DNA of 64,000 nt, taken from NCBI RefSeq assembly GCF_900114375.1, contig NZ_FOSV01000004.1, positions 186,001 to 250,000 on the forward strand. Reading direction: 5' to 3'. Each line of letters opens with the position of its first letter. Within the stretch, counting starts at the first letter, position 1. The translations under genes were made by a program, and so were the position numbers. Below, one piece after another: positions 41,411 to 50,047 of the stretch. A model generated the notes under the pieces. That model did no database searches and was not told the origin of the DNA. It saw only the letters and a program-made list of their open reading frames with translations. The DNA is from Methylorubrum salsuginis (lineage in GTDB: Bacteria; Pseudomonadota; Alphaproteobacteria; Rhizobiales; Beijerinckiaceae).

Positions 41411-42250
41411 ATGCGCGTCCTCGGCCTTCTCGTCCTCGCCTTTGCCGGCCTCTACGGCGTCGCCGTGCTGTCCCTTGCCCTGGGGCAGCGGCGGCTGATC
41501 TATCCGGGGGCTTGGCTGGAGCGCCCGTCCGCCGCGGCGGTCGCCGGGGCCGAGGCCATCACGCTGCACACCGCCGACGGCGAGAGCCTGCACGCGCTCT
41601 GGCGGCCGCCGCTGCCGGGCTGCGGCGTCGTCGTGAGCTTCCACGGCAACGCCTCCGTGCCGGAGCCCCATGCGGAGCGCTTCTCCGAGGCCGCGTGGCG
41701 GCAGGGCGGCTGGGGCGTCCTGGCCCCGTCCTATCGCGGCTATCCGGGTTCCACCGGTCGCCCGAGCGAGGATGGTCTGATTCGCGACGGCATCGCCGCC
41801 TACGTCGCCGCCGCCGAGCGGGCGCCTGGCGCGCCGATCCTGCTGCACGGACATTCCCTCGGCGCCGCCGTCGCCGTCGCGGTGGCCGAGCGGGCGCCGC
41901 ATCTCGGGCTTTATCTCGAAGCCCCGTTCGACTCGATGAGCCACCTCGTCGCCTTGCGGTTCCCGTTCGTGCCGAGCCGCTGGCTGCTCGCCGACACCTA
42001 TCGCTCGGACCGCCGCATTACCGGCCGCACCGAGCCGGTGCTGATCGTCCAAGGCACGCACGATCCCGTCGTGCCGGCCAAGCTCGCCGCGCGGCTCGCC
42101 GCCGCCGCCGGCCCGTCGGCGCAGTTCCGCTTGATCCCCGGCGACCACGTGTCGATCCTGGGCGAGGCCGACGCCGAGGCCGAGGCGCTGTTCCGTGCCC
42201 GGCTGAAGGAGCGGTGCGGCGCCGGGTCGGCTCAGGCGGCGGCGCCCTGA
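41411..42250 (+). CDS. Alpha/beta hydrolase, Bem46/ABHD-like
   Basis: 279 aa. N-terminal membrane anchor (about residues 1-24), then the hydrolase fold: oxyanion region FHGNASV, nucleophile Ser in HGHSLGAAVA, acid Asp in GTHDPVVP and catalytic His in GDHVSIL. Anchored to the inner membrane. Substrate unknown; the wording matches the Bem46 branch of serine hydrolases. It stands alone, converging on the gene at 42255 with a 4-bp gap. Confidence 0.88.
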   Translation: MRVLGLLVLAFAGLYGVAVLSLALGQRRLIYPGAWLERPSAAAVAGAEAITLHTADGESLHALWRPPLPGCGVVVSFHGNASVPEPHAERFSEAAWRQGGWGVLAPSYRGYPGSTGRPSEDGLIRDGIAAYVAAAERAPGAPILLHGHSLGAAVAVAVAERAPHLGLYLEAPFDSMSHLVALRFPFVPSRWLLADTYRSDRRITGRTEPVLIVQGTHDPVVPAKLAARLAAAAGPSAQFRLIPGDHVSILGEADAEAEALFRARLKERCGAGSAQAAAP

Positions 42251-42254
42251 GCCG

Positions 42255-43196
42255 TCAGCCGCAAGGCCGCAGCGGCGGCGTCTCCATCGCCCGCCGGGCC
42301 ATGCGGTAGGTCATGTCGTGCGAGGCCAGCGTGTCGGCGATGAACCGGTCGAGGGCCGCCGAGCCCCGCGGGGTCAGTCCGAGGCCGACCGGACCCCGGC
42401 GCACGACGAGGCCGTGCGCCTCCGCCGCGATCAGCACGTTGCGGACATGCGAGCGGGAGAAGCCGAAGCGCGGCTTCAGCCCGGCGAGGGCGCTCTCGCG
42501 CACCGGGGCCGTCGGGTCGGCGGCGCTCGCCTCCGCCAGCATGAGCAGCACATGCACGCCGTTGTTCATCGAGAGGAACGGCAGAAGGTCGGTGTTGGCC
42601 GCCAGGAAGCCTCCGATGACGGGGAACATCGTCGTGGCGACGCCGCGCTGCGCCCGCTGGAAGGCGGGGTCGCGGGCGAGCGCCGGACCGTACCCGGTCT
42701 CGGGATAGAGCTGTCGGAGCACGCCGTAATAGGAGGCGATGACCTCACGGTCCCAGGCGAGAAGAGACTCTCTGGGACGCAGCAGCCGCACGCGTCCGTC
42801 CTCGGGCGGGCGCTCCAGAGTGAGGTGGCCGGTCGTCACGAGGCGGGCGACGATCTCGTCGTTCTGCCGCGGGCTCGTCAGGCCGAACACCGCGACCGAT
42901 TGCTTGAAGCGCGCCAGCGTCGGCCAGGTCGCCCGGTCCGCGGGATCGAAGACGGCATCATTGCAGATGATGGCACCGAGCGCGGCCACGCGGCCGGCGG
43001 TGCTCTGCCACTGTCCCGGCAGCGCGGTGATCTCGTACTGCGCCGTGGTGGCGGCGATGTAGACGGGCCGCATCCGCGCGAAATCCGGATGGCTCAGGAT
43101 TTCGCCGGTGGTGCGGTGGTCGATCTCCGGAAGGAAGCGCCGGAACAGCGAACCGTCCAGTTCTGCCCCGCCGCGACCTTCCTGCTCCCCTTGCAC
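42255..43196 (-). CDS. Hypothetical protein with C-terminal winged-helix-like part
   Basis: 313 aa from GTG 43196, behind GGAAGAG; longer frames to 43295 are Arg-rich and less likely. Cytosolic. The N-terminal half (FLPEIDHRTTGEILSHPDFARM...) is of unknown family. The middle contains ARLVTTGHLTLERPPEDGRVRLLRP, a MarR-like wing pattern, and the C-terminal part (RFGFSRSHVRNVLIAAEAHGLVVRRG) a second winged-helix pattern. A two-winged-helix regulator is plausible but not certain. Confidence 0.65.
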   Translation of the reverse strand: MQGEQEGRGGAELDGSLFRRFLPEIDHRTTGEILSHPDFARMRPVYIAATTAQYEITALPGQWQSTAGRVAALGAIICNDAVFDPADRATWPTLARFKQSVAVFGLTSPRQNDEIVARLVTTGHLTLERPPEDGRVRLLRPRESLLAWDREVIASYYGVLRQLYPETGYGPALARDPAFQRAQRGVATTMFPVIGGFLAANTDLLPFLSMNNGVHVLLMLAEASAADPTAPVRESALAGLKPRFGFSRSHVRNVLIAAEAHGLVVRRGPVGLGLTPRGSAALDRFIADTLASHDMTYRMARRAMETPPLRPCG

Positions 43197-43357
43197 CCGT
43201 CGTCTCTTCCGGTCTGTCCGGAGAGCGGCGGGAACACCCGTCACTCCCCTGGCCGATTCGAGGCCGGTTCGTTGGAGAGCCCGGCGGGCGCTCATCCGTC
43301 AAGGGGAGCCGGACGCATCGACCGGGGCCAGCGTTTCGAGCGACGGCCCTGACGCGC

Positions 43358-43555
43358 CTACGCGTTCTTGCGCCCGCGATGATCCGGATCGATCCCGCCT
43401 TCCGGGGTCGTCTCGTTCTCCACGTCGCCCTCGAAGGTCGCGTCGGCCTCGATGTCCGCCGGGTCGGTGCCGGCCAGACCCTTGGACTGGCCGATGCCGG
43501 GATTGCCCTTGAGGTCGGCGTCGGTCGGGGTGTCGGTCTTGAGGTGCTTCGACAT
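43358..43555 (-). CDS. Small acidic hydrophilic protein, 65 aa
   Basis: From ATG 43555 behind AAGGAGAT. Highly polar and Asp/Glu/Gly/Thr-rich (TDADLKGNPGIGQSKG, then DIEADATFEGDVENETTPEG), ending DPDHRGRKNA. The composition is that of an intrinsically disordered, possibly stress-related protein. No family recognised. The ribosome site makes a real gene likely. Confidence 0.65.
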   Translation of the reverse strand: MSKHLKTDTPTDADLKGNPGIGQSKGLAGTDPADIEADATFEGDVENETTPEGGIDPDHRGRKNA

Positions 43556-43631
43556 CCTCGGATCTCCTTCCAGCGTGAGACCGGGCAACCTCACCCCGCG
43601 GGCGCCGTTCCGGGCAGCGATGTCGCGGGTC

Positions 43632-44141
43632 TCACAGGACGGCGGAGAGCACCTCGTCGAGCGTCACGGTGCGACCGGCCTCGCGGGAGAGCCGCAGCAG
43701 GGTCGATTGGCGGAAGCGCGGGTCGGCGGTGACCTCCCGGCCGAGCCAGTCGGGCGGGGAATAGGTCTGGGCCTCGTGCTCCAATTCGACCTCGGCCAGG
43801 ATCATGCCTTCGAGGGCGCCGTTATAGACGTCGACCTCCCAGATCAGCCCGCCATGGAGCACCCGGTGGCGGGTCTTCTCGATCAGGCAGGCGTCGCAGA
43901 CGAGCCGGAGCATCGCCTCCCCGTCCGCCCGCGGGATCTCGTACTCGAATTCCGGCCGGCCGAGGCCCTGGCGCTCGCCCTTCACGGTGAGGTAGGCGCG
44001 CTCCTCGTCGAGCCGCACCCGCACCTTCCCGTTCTCGAACTGCCCGACGAGGCCGTCGGTCAGCCGCCGCCGGCCGATCACGCCCGCCTTCCAGCCGTCA
44101 TGGACGACCAGGAACTTCCGCTCGATCTCGAAACGCATCAC
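43632..44141 (-). CDS. CYTH domain protein (triphosphate tunnel family)
   Basis: 169 aa, a single CYTH domain. The ExExK signature is EIERKFLV at the N-terminus, with alternating basic and acidic barrel residues (RVRLDEERAYLTVKG, FEYEIPRADGEAML, AEVELEHEAQ). Members hydrolyse tripolyphosphate or other triphosphates with Mg2+. The next gene upstream encodes a CYTH-CHAD protein, so the two may serve polyphosphate metabolism together. A 137-bp gap separates them. Confidence 0.9.
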   Translation of the reverse strand: MMRFEIERKFLVVHDGWKAGVIGRRRLTDGLVGQFENGKVRVRLDEERAYLTVKGERQGLGRPEFEYEIPRADGEAMLRLVCDACLIEKTRHRVLHGGLIWEVDVYNGALEGMILAEVELEHEAQTYSPPDWLGREVTADPRFRQSTLLRLSREAGRTVTLDEVLSAVL

Positions 44142-44278
44142 GATTGGGTGGCTGGAGGGCAGGGCCCGCCCGCCTCCTTCATACCGGTCGCTTAGGCTAA
44201 AACCGGATTGCGCGCCATCCGAGGTGAAGCGTCCGGTGGATGCGGCGCGCGCGGGGCTCGCCGCATCCCGACGACGGC

Positions 44279-45829
44279 TCAGCGCCAGAACGGCTTGGCG
44301 TCGACCAGTTCCGCATGCGCCTCCGCGGCCTCATCGAGCAGCTCCCGCTCGCGGGTCTCGACATCGGCGGCGGCCATGCCGGCGGCGAACAGCGTCGAGG
44401 CCCCGGCGGCGATCCCGGCTTCCGCCACCACTTCCGTGCGCACCACCTCGTGGGCGGTGGCGATGTCGTTGAGCGCGCCGAGCTGATCCTGAAGGCCGGA
44501 GAGCGCCTTGGCGAAGGCGGCGTGGCGCCGGCCCGCCTTGCGGCCGGGATAGAGGCCGGCGAAGAACTCCGCACCGTAGCGCAGCTTCTTGGCGGCGATG
44601 CGGACCCGGTGGCGCTCCTCGGGGCTGAGCCGGTCGAGGCGCCGCCCGCGCTTCTTCACCTGCCGACGACGGCGGTCGAGTTCGCGCTCGGCGAAGTCGC
44701 GCGCGGGCTCGTCGCGGCGCACCGGCCGGTCGCCGCTCCGGTCCCGCAGCCACGGGCCGGCATTGATCCAGCCGATCAGGTCGAGCAGGAGGGCGCGCCA
44801 AGCCTCGGAGGTGATCAGCGCCTCGACCTCGGCATAGGCCTTGGTTCGCGCCTCCTCCAATTGCCGCTCCAGGCCGAGCAGGCCGACCTCGTCGGGATGG
44901 CGCTCGCGCTCGGCCGGCAGGGTGGTCGACAGGAAGACGTCGAGGTTGCGCGCGCGGCCGAGCGGCTCGGTCATCCGCTTCAGTTCGGCCTGCAGCCGCT
45001 CGCCCTGCGCGTCCTCCACGAGGTCGCCGAACAGCGAGAAGGCCGAGCGCAGACGCCGGATCGCCACGCGCATCTGGTGCAGCGCGCCCGCGTCCCGCCG
45101 CTCCAGCAGCACCGCCTCGTTGAGCCGCATGTGGCGCAGGCAGGCATGGGCAATGGTCCGGAAGGCGTCCGCGGCGCTGGCCCCCTCCCGCAGCGGCACG
45201 GCCTCGGCCTTGTGGACGCGCTCCAGCGTGCCGTCGGCCAACGCATAGCCCCGCTCGGCCTTGGTCCGCACCCCGAGCCGCACCGGAACCAGGGCGGCCA
45301 CCGCATGGGCCAGGGCGAACAGGTCGCTGGCCTCGCCCTCCTTCAGTTCCAGCTCGATCTCGCAGATCGTCGCGATCCGGTCGCCTGCGGCGGGCGCCTC
45401 GATGCGGCCGGTGTCGAGGGCGATTTCGACCGTCGAGCTGCCCTGGCTCACCCGATAGGTCTTGCGCGTCACCGCGGTGGTGAAGAGCGGCGCGAGCGTG
45501 GCGTCGGCGTCGAGGATGCCGGGAAGCGGCGTGTCGGCGAGGGCGCCGAGGTCGGGCGCGGGACCTTCGATCGCCTGTTCCCATTCGGGCCGGGCGAACA
45601 GGCCGTCGCCCTCCGCCTTGAGGGTCTGGACGAAGCGCTCCCCGATCCGGCGGACCCGCAGCCCGAGACCGGCCTCGCGCAGGTCCCGCTCCGGCGTGTC
45701 GTAATAGGCCGAGACGAGGTCCGCCTCGCCTCGCTCCGATGCCTCCCGCAGCAGCGGATGGTCCTGCAGCACGGCGAGGTCCGACGGCTCGCATTCCAGC
45801 TTCAGTTCGATCTCCCGCGGCTCGCTCAT
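44279..45829 (-). CDS. CYTH-CHAD domain protein
   Basis: 516 aa. N-terminal CYTH domain (residues about 3-205) with EIELKLE and later ICEIELELKEG, then a CHAD domain (about 225-505), an all-helical bundle with conserved His/Arg such as HQMRVAIRRLRSAFSLFG and HRVRIAAKKLRYGAEFF. CHAD binds polyphosphate and is often found on polyphosphate granules. Together with the adjacent single-domain CYTH protein this implies a polyphosphate-linked pair. Confidence 0.93.
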   Translation of the reverse strand: MSEPREIELKLECEPSDLAVLQDHPLLREASERGEADLVSAYYDTPERDLREAGLGLRVRRIGERFVQTLKAEGDGLFARPEWEQAIEGPAPDLGALADTPLPGILDADATLAPLFTTAVTRKTYRVSQGSSTVEIALDTGRIEAPAAGDRIATICEIELELKEGEASDLFALAHAVAALVPVRLGVRTKAERGYALADGTLERVHKAEAVPLREGASAADAFRTIAHACLRHMRLNEAVLLERRDAGALHQMRVAIRRLRSAFSLFGDLVEDAQGERLQAELKRMTEPLGRARNLDVFLSTTLPAERERHPDEVGLLGLERQLEEARTKAYAEVEALITSEAWRALLLDLIGWINAGPWLRDRSGDRPVRRDEPARDFAERELDRRRRQVKKRGRRLDRLSPEERHRVRIAAKKLRYGAEFFAGLYPGRKAGRRHAAFAKALSGLQDQLGALNDIATAHEVVRTEVVAEAGIAAGASTLFAAGMAAADVETRERELLDEAAEAHAELVDAKPFWR

Positions 45830-46051
45830 CCGGTTCGTTCCGATCCTCGTTCTGTGTCGTGTTCTGCCGCGGCGCGGCCGTTCATGCGATCGGACAACGC
45901 GGCAGGACGCCGTTGGATCGGGCCTGCGCGGGCCCGATCCCGCGGGCCTTCCTCAGGCCCCCGACCGTCGCGAAAATTGTCAAACCGTTTTGTGGAACCG
46001 TTACGGTCGAGCTTATAGAAGTGCGGTCGCCCTCAAACCGGTGACACGACC

Positions 46052-47974
46052 ATGGCTTCCCCCATCACCCCCGATTCCCTGCTCGTCGACGATGCCGGCG
46101 GTTGGCACACCGGAAATCGGACGATCACCTACGCCTTCATCACCCAGGTGCCGGACTACTACCCCACGATCGACACCAACAAGGACGGCAAGGTCGATTC
46201 CTACCTGATCTCGGAGGACGACAATCCGGCGCTGAATTCGGTCGTCCCGTTTGGTGCGAGCGTCGCCATGGGCAAGGCAGAGGCGGCGTTGACGCGGCTC
46301 GCCATCCGTGAGTGGGCGGACGTGGCCAAGCTCAACCTCGTCGAGGTCAAGCCGGGACCCGGCGTGAAGACCGCCGACATCACCCTCGGCTCCTACGAAT
46401 TCGCGGACGAGAACCTGTTCGGCTTCGTGCCGGCCCTGCCCCGATCCACCGACGCGGACAACCCCGCGGGCCGGCTCGGCGTACCGTCCGCGCACGGCGA
46501 CTTCTGGGTCAACACCGGCAACCCGCTCCAGGTCGGCGCCGTCTACGGCAACACCGGCTGGCAGACCTATCTGCACGAACTCGGCCATGCTCTCGGCCTC
46601 GAGCATCCCGCGGGCGTGGGCGAGCCGACCTCGCCGACCCCCTTCCACAACAACCAGTACACCGTGATGTCCTACGTCGCCCATCCGGGCATGGAGGGCA
46701 TCCCGGCCGCCGATCAGGACTGGCCGATCACGCCGATGATGTACGACATCGCCGCGATCCAGAAGCTCTACGGCGCCAACCTCGAGACCCGCACCGGCGC
46801 CACCACCTATTTCGGCGCCAAGGGCCAGTACGCCCTCAAGGACGGCGGGCTGCTGGCCAACGGCCGCACCGCGCTCCTCACCGTCTGGGATGCCGGCGGC
46901 ATCGACACGCTCGACGCGTCGAACCAGAGCGGCTCGGTCAAGATCGACCTCAATCCCGGCGCCTTCTCGACCATCGGCAAGGTCGCCAACAACATCGGCC
47001 TCGCCCTCGCCCACACGGTCGACGGCGTCATCGTCAACCTGATCGAGAACGCCACGGGCGGGTCGGCCGCCGACACCCTCGTCGGCAATGTCGGCAACAA
47101 CATCCTCAACGGCGGAGCCGGCGCGGACCGGATGGCGGGCGGGGCCGGCAACGACACCTACATCGTCGACAACGCCCGCGACGCCGTCGTCGAGGCGGCC
47201 TCGGCAGGCAGCGACATCGTGTTGTCCTTCGTCAACTACACCCTGTCCGCCGGGCAGCAGATCGAGGCCCTGCAACTGCTTTCCGCCACCGGCCAGGCGA
47301 AGCTCGACCTGACGGGCAACGAATTCGGCCAGTCGCTGGTGGGCAACAACGGCGCCAATGTGCTCAACGGCGGCGGCGGCCGCGACCTGCTGAACGGCCG
47401 CGGCGGCAACGACACCTACATCGTCGACAATGCCGGCGACCGCGTCGTCGAGGCGGTGAGAGGCGGCAACGACAAGGTGCTGTCCCTCGTCAGCTATACG
47501 CTGTCCGCCGGGCAGGAGGTCGAGGGGCTTCAGCTCCTCTCCTCGACCGGCAAGGCCGCCCTCGACCTGACCGGCAACGAATTCGGCCAGACTCTGGTGG
47601 GCAACAACGGCGCCAACGTGCTGAACGGCGGTGCCGGCCTCGACGTGCTGATGGGCCGGGGCGGCAGCGACACCTTCGTCTTCGCCACCACTCTCGGTCG
47701 GGGCAACGTCGATCACATCGTCGACTTCGCCACCGAGGACACGATCCGGCTGAGCAAGAGCCTCTTCTCGGCGCTCGCACCGGGCGAGCTCAAGGGGATC
47801 GAGTTCAAGGACATCGCCAAGGCCAAGGTCGATGCCGACGACCACATCCTCTACGACAGCCGCAACGGCGACCTGTTCTACGATGCCGACGGCTCCGGCA
47901 AGGCGGCGGCGGTGAAGTTCGCCGTGCTCGACAACAAGGCGGCGATCACCCACGCCGACTTCCTCATCGCCTGA
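46052..47974 (+). CDS. RTX metalloprotease, M10/serralysin-like
   Basis: 640 aa, no N-terminal signal peptide, as for type I secretion. The metzincin zinc motif is HELGHALGLEHP (H175, H179, H185), with the Met-turn VMSY after it. RTX-like nonapeptides appear as GGAGADRMAGGAGNDTY and similar runs. Two consecutive 86-residue units (366-451 and 452-537) repeat the pattern GNDTYIVDNA...YTLSAGQ...LDLTGNEFGQ. A C-terminal serralysin-type domain (about 540-640) should carry the secretion signal. No type I exporter genes are nearby. Confidence 0.92.
   Translation: MASPITPDSLLVDDAGGWHTGNRTITYAFITQVPDYYPTIDTNKDGKVDSYLISEDDNPALNSVVPFGASVAMGKAEAALTRLAIREWADVAKLNLVEVKPGPGVKTADITLGSYEFADENLFGFVPALPRSTDADNPAGRLGVPSAHGDFWVNTGNPLQVGAVYGNTGWQTYLHELGHALGLEHPAGVGEPTSPTPFHNNQYTVMSYVAHPGMEGIPAADQDWPITPMMYDIAAIQKLYGANLETRTGATTYFGAKGQYALKDGGLLANGRTALLTVWDAGGIDTLDASNQSGSVKIDLNPGAFSTIGKVANNIGLALAHTVDGVIVNLIENATGGSAADTLVGNVGNNILNGGAGADRMAGGAGNDTYIVDNARDAVVEAASAGSDIVLSFVNYTLSAGQQIEALQLLSATGQAKLDLTGNEFGQSLVGNNGANVLNGGGGRDLLNGRGGNDTYIVDNAGDRVVEAVRGGNDKVLSLVSYTLSAGQEVEGLQLLSSTGKAALDLTGNEFGQTLVGNNGANVLNGGAGLDVLMGRGGSDTFVFATTLGRGNVDHIVDFATEDTIRLSKSLFSALAPGELKGIEFKDIAKAKVDADDHILYDSRNGDLFYDADGSGKAAAVKFAVLDNKAAITHADFLIA
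47147..47662. repeat. Two tandem 258-bp units within the RTX protease gene
   Basis: Units beginning at 47147 and 47405 encode two near-identical 86-residue blocks. The DNA is also similar, indicating recent duplication or gene conversion. Confidence 0.8.
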
Positions 47975-48289
47975 TGCGGGCCGGGGATGCGCCCGGCCGT
48001 GAGTAGGGCGCATCCCAGAACGACGCGTGCGGTCCGGGGCCGTGTCCGATCCGATATGTCGGGTCGGGCGCGGCCTTTGCGCGTGAGCGGGCGAAGGAAG
48101 GCTGCGGCAGCCTCTCACGCGAGCGGCATCTTTGGGGTAAGGACGGCGGGCCGTCCCACGCTTCGCCCCGTGCGATCGGGAGACGAGGCCCCTACATCCC
48201 GTCCATCGACCGCCCTAGACTCCTTCGCGGTGGGCCGCCTTCCGCGGGCGGCGCGCCGCATGCCCCGAGCCGCTGCCCCGAGCCCGCCC
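47975..48289. other. Intergenic region, RTX protease to rpe
   Basis: 315 bp. A hairpin GGCCGGG/CCCGGCC (47979-47985/47992-47998) lies right after the protease stop and may act as a weak terminator, though no T-run follows. The rest must contain the rpe promoter. No small gene is convincing. Confidence 0.6.
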
Positions 48290-48973
48290 ATGACCGTCAT
48301 CGCCCCCTCGATCCTCGCCGCCGACTTCGCGCGCCTCGGCGAGGAGACGCGGGCCATCGCCGAGGCCGGGGCCGACTGGATCCATCTCGACGTGATGGAC
48401 GGGCATTTCGTGCCCAACATCAGCTTCGGTCCGGCGATCGTGAAGGCGCTGCGGCCCTGGACCGACAAGCTGTTCGACGTCCACCTGATGATCGCGCCGG
48501 CCGATCCCTACCTCGCCGCCTTCGCCGAGGCCGGCGCCGACGCGATCACGGTCCATGTCGAGGCCGGCCCCCATATCCACCGCTCGCTCCAGACCATCAG
48601 GGCGCTGGGCAAGCGCGCGGGCGTGGCCCTCAACCCCGGCACCCCCGCGAGCCTGATCGAGCCGGTGCTCGACATGGTCGATCTCGTGCTGGTGATGACG
48701 GTCAATCCCGGCTTCGGCGGCCAGAGCTTCATCGGTTCGGCGCTGGAGACCGTGTCGCGGGTCAAGGCGCTGACCGCGGGCCGGACCATCGGCATCTCGG
48801 TCGACGGCGGCGTCACGCCGGAGACCGCCGGCCCGGCGGCGGCGGCGGGCGCCGACATCCTGGTGGCGGGCTCGGCGGCCTTCAAGGGCGGCCCGGCCGA
48901 GTACGGAAAGAACATCGCGGCGATCCGCGAGGCCGCCGCCACGGCCACCGGGCGGGACGGCGCACGATGCTGA
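48290..48973 (+). CDS. rpe: Ribulose-phosphate 3-epimerase
   Basis: 227 aa from ATG 48290, where the family N-terminus [19 protein letters not shown] begins; the frame is open far upstream. TIM barrel with metal ligands and catalytic Asp in [12 protein letters not shown], His in [12 protein letters not shown], the [10 protein letters not shown] loop and catalytic Asp in SVDGGVTPE. It interconverts ribulose-5-P and xylulose-5-P. The next gene overlaps by 7 bp. Confidence 0.97.
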   Translation: MTVIAPSILAADFARLGEETRAIAEAGADWIHLDVMDGHFVPNISFGPAIVKALRPWTDKLFDVHLMIAPADPYLAAFAEAGADAITVHVEAGPHIHRSLQTIRALGKRAGVALNPGTPASLIEPVLDMVDLVLVMTVNPGFGGQSFIGSALETVSRVKALTAGRTIGISVDGGVTPETAGPAAAAGADILVAGSAAFKGGPAEYGKNIAAIREAAATATGRDGARC

Positions 48974-49725
48974 GGGCGCTGATCTTCGACGTCGACGGGA
49001 CGCTGGCCGAGACCGAGGACCTCCACCGCCAGGGCTTCAACCGCGCCTTCCGGGCGCTCGGCCTGCCCTGGCATTGGACGCCGGACTTCTACGCCGAACT
49101 GCTCGAGGTGATGGGCGGCAAGGAGCGGCTCGTCCACTACATCGAGCGCTATCATCCCGGCGAGGCCGAGGCCCTGAAGGCGCGGCTGCCCGAGATTCAC
49201 GACCTCAAGACCCGCTATTACGGCGAACTGGCCGAGGGCGGCCATCTCGGCCTGCGGCCCGGCGTCGGGCGGCTGGTCGGCCAAGCGCGGGAACGCGGCG
49301 TGCGGCTGGCGGTGGCCACCACCACGAGCCGGCCCAACATCGACCTGCTGCTGCGCCTCAACTTCCCCGACGAGCAGCCCTTCGACGTGATCGCGGCGGG
49401 CGACGAGGCGGCGCAGAAGAAGCCTGCCCCCGACATCTTCGCGCTGGCGGTTCACCGCCTCGGCATCGATCCCTCCGAGGCCATCGCGTTCGAGGATTCG
49501 GCCGCGGGCATTCGCTCGGCGCTCAGTGCCGGCCTGCCGGTGCTCGCCACCCGCAGCCGCTACACCAACCGCCACGCCCTGGACGGCGCCTTCTCGGCCG
49601 TCTCCGATCTCGGCGAACCGGGGGCGCCCCACACCCACCTCCAGGGCGTGGCCTGGCCGGACGGCGTCGTCACCCTCGACGCGCTGGCCCGATGGCATGC
49701 CGGCCAGCTCCACGGCTCGGCCTGA
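48967..49725 (+). CDS. CbbY-like HAD phosphatase
   Basis: 252 aa, HAD subclass with an alpha-helical cap. Motif [11 protein letters not shown] (nucleophile Asp), motif II TTTSRPN, motif III Lys in KKPAPDIF, motif [12 protein letters not shown]. The cap pattern ([19 protein letters not shown]) matches CbbY, which removes the inhibitor xylulose-1,5-bisphosphate or related sugar phosphates. It overlaps rpe by 7 bp, consistent with clearing sugar-phosphate side products. No RuBisCO genes lie nearby. Confidence 0.9.
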   Translation: MLRALIFDVDGTLAETEDLHRQGFNRAFRALGLPWHWTPDFYAELLEVMGGKERLVHYIERYHPGEAEALKARLPEIHDLKTRYYGELAEGGHLGLRPGVGRLVGQARERGVRLAVATTTSRPNIDLLLRLNFPDEQPFDVIAAGDEAAQKKPAPDIFALAVHRLGIDPSEAIAFEDSAAGIRSALSAGLPVLATRSRYTNRHALDGAFSAVSDLGEPGAPHTHLQGVAWPDGVVTLDALARWHAGQLHGSA

Positions 49726-50047
49726 TCCTTTCGGCGGGGCTTCGTACCAAGCGGCCCGGAACAGGACCGATGGTCCTGTTCCGGGCGTCCCCCGGGATTC
49801 TCGCTTCGCTCGACGCTGGCCTCCTGCGCGAGTCCCCCGCGCACCTCCCAGGGCCCGACCCTGCGGCAGGATCGCCCCCCATCACCCGTCCGTGGCTTTC
49901 CAAGCCGCCCCGGCGCGGTCTATCAGGGCCGGCCTTCCGCTTCCGGGTCGCGGGTCCCGAAGCGGCGCCGGGCGGGGGCCTCGCGTCCCGGCCCGGGAGG
50001 CCGGGGGCCTGCCGCTTCGACGTCACACCGCCGGACCGTGGAACCTG
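49726..50047. repeat. Intergenic region with dispersed hairpin repeat, copy 2
   Basis: The main feature is a perfect 14-bp stem CCCGGAACAGGACC/GGTCCTGTTCCGGG (49755-49768/49772-49785) with GAT loop, 29 bp after the CbbY-like gene, the same loop and arm type as the copies at 16652 and 56041. It probably ends that operon. The remaining 260 bp are GC-rich and show no gene. Confidence 0.8.

Noticed and set aside
45978..46051. EcfG-type promoter upstream of the RTX protease (GGAAC at about 45990)
   Set aside because: GGAAC is present, but no CGTT follows at 16-17 bases; only two AACCGTT direct repeats are seen.
46013..48118. A 701-codon open frame on the minus strand opposite the RTX protease
   Set aside because: It mirrors the protease codons in GC-rich DNA, is low-complexity (Gly/Val/Asp/Arg) and has no domain, while the plus strand encodes a clear metzincin.
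48967..49725. Calvin-cycle operon based on rpe and a CbbY-like gene
   Set aside because: No RuBisCO, phosphoribulokinase or other cbb gene is in the window; the two genes alone are compatible with pentose-phosphate metabolism.
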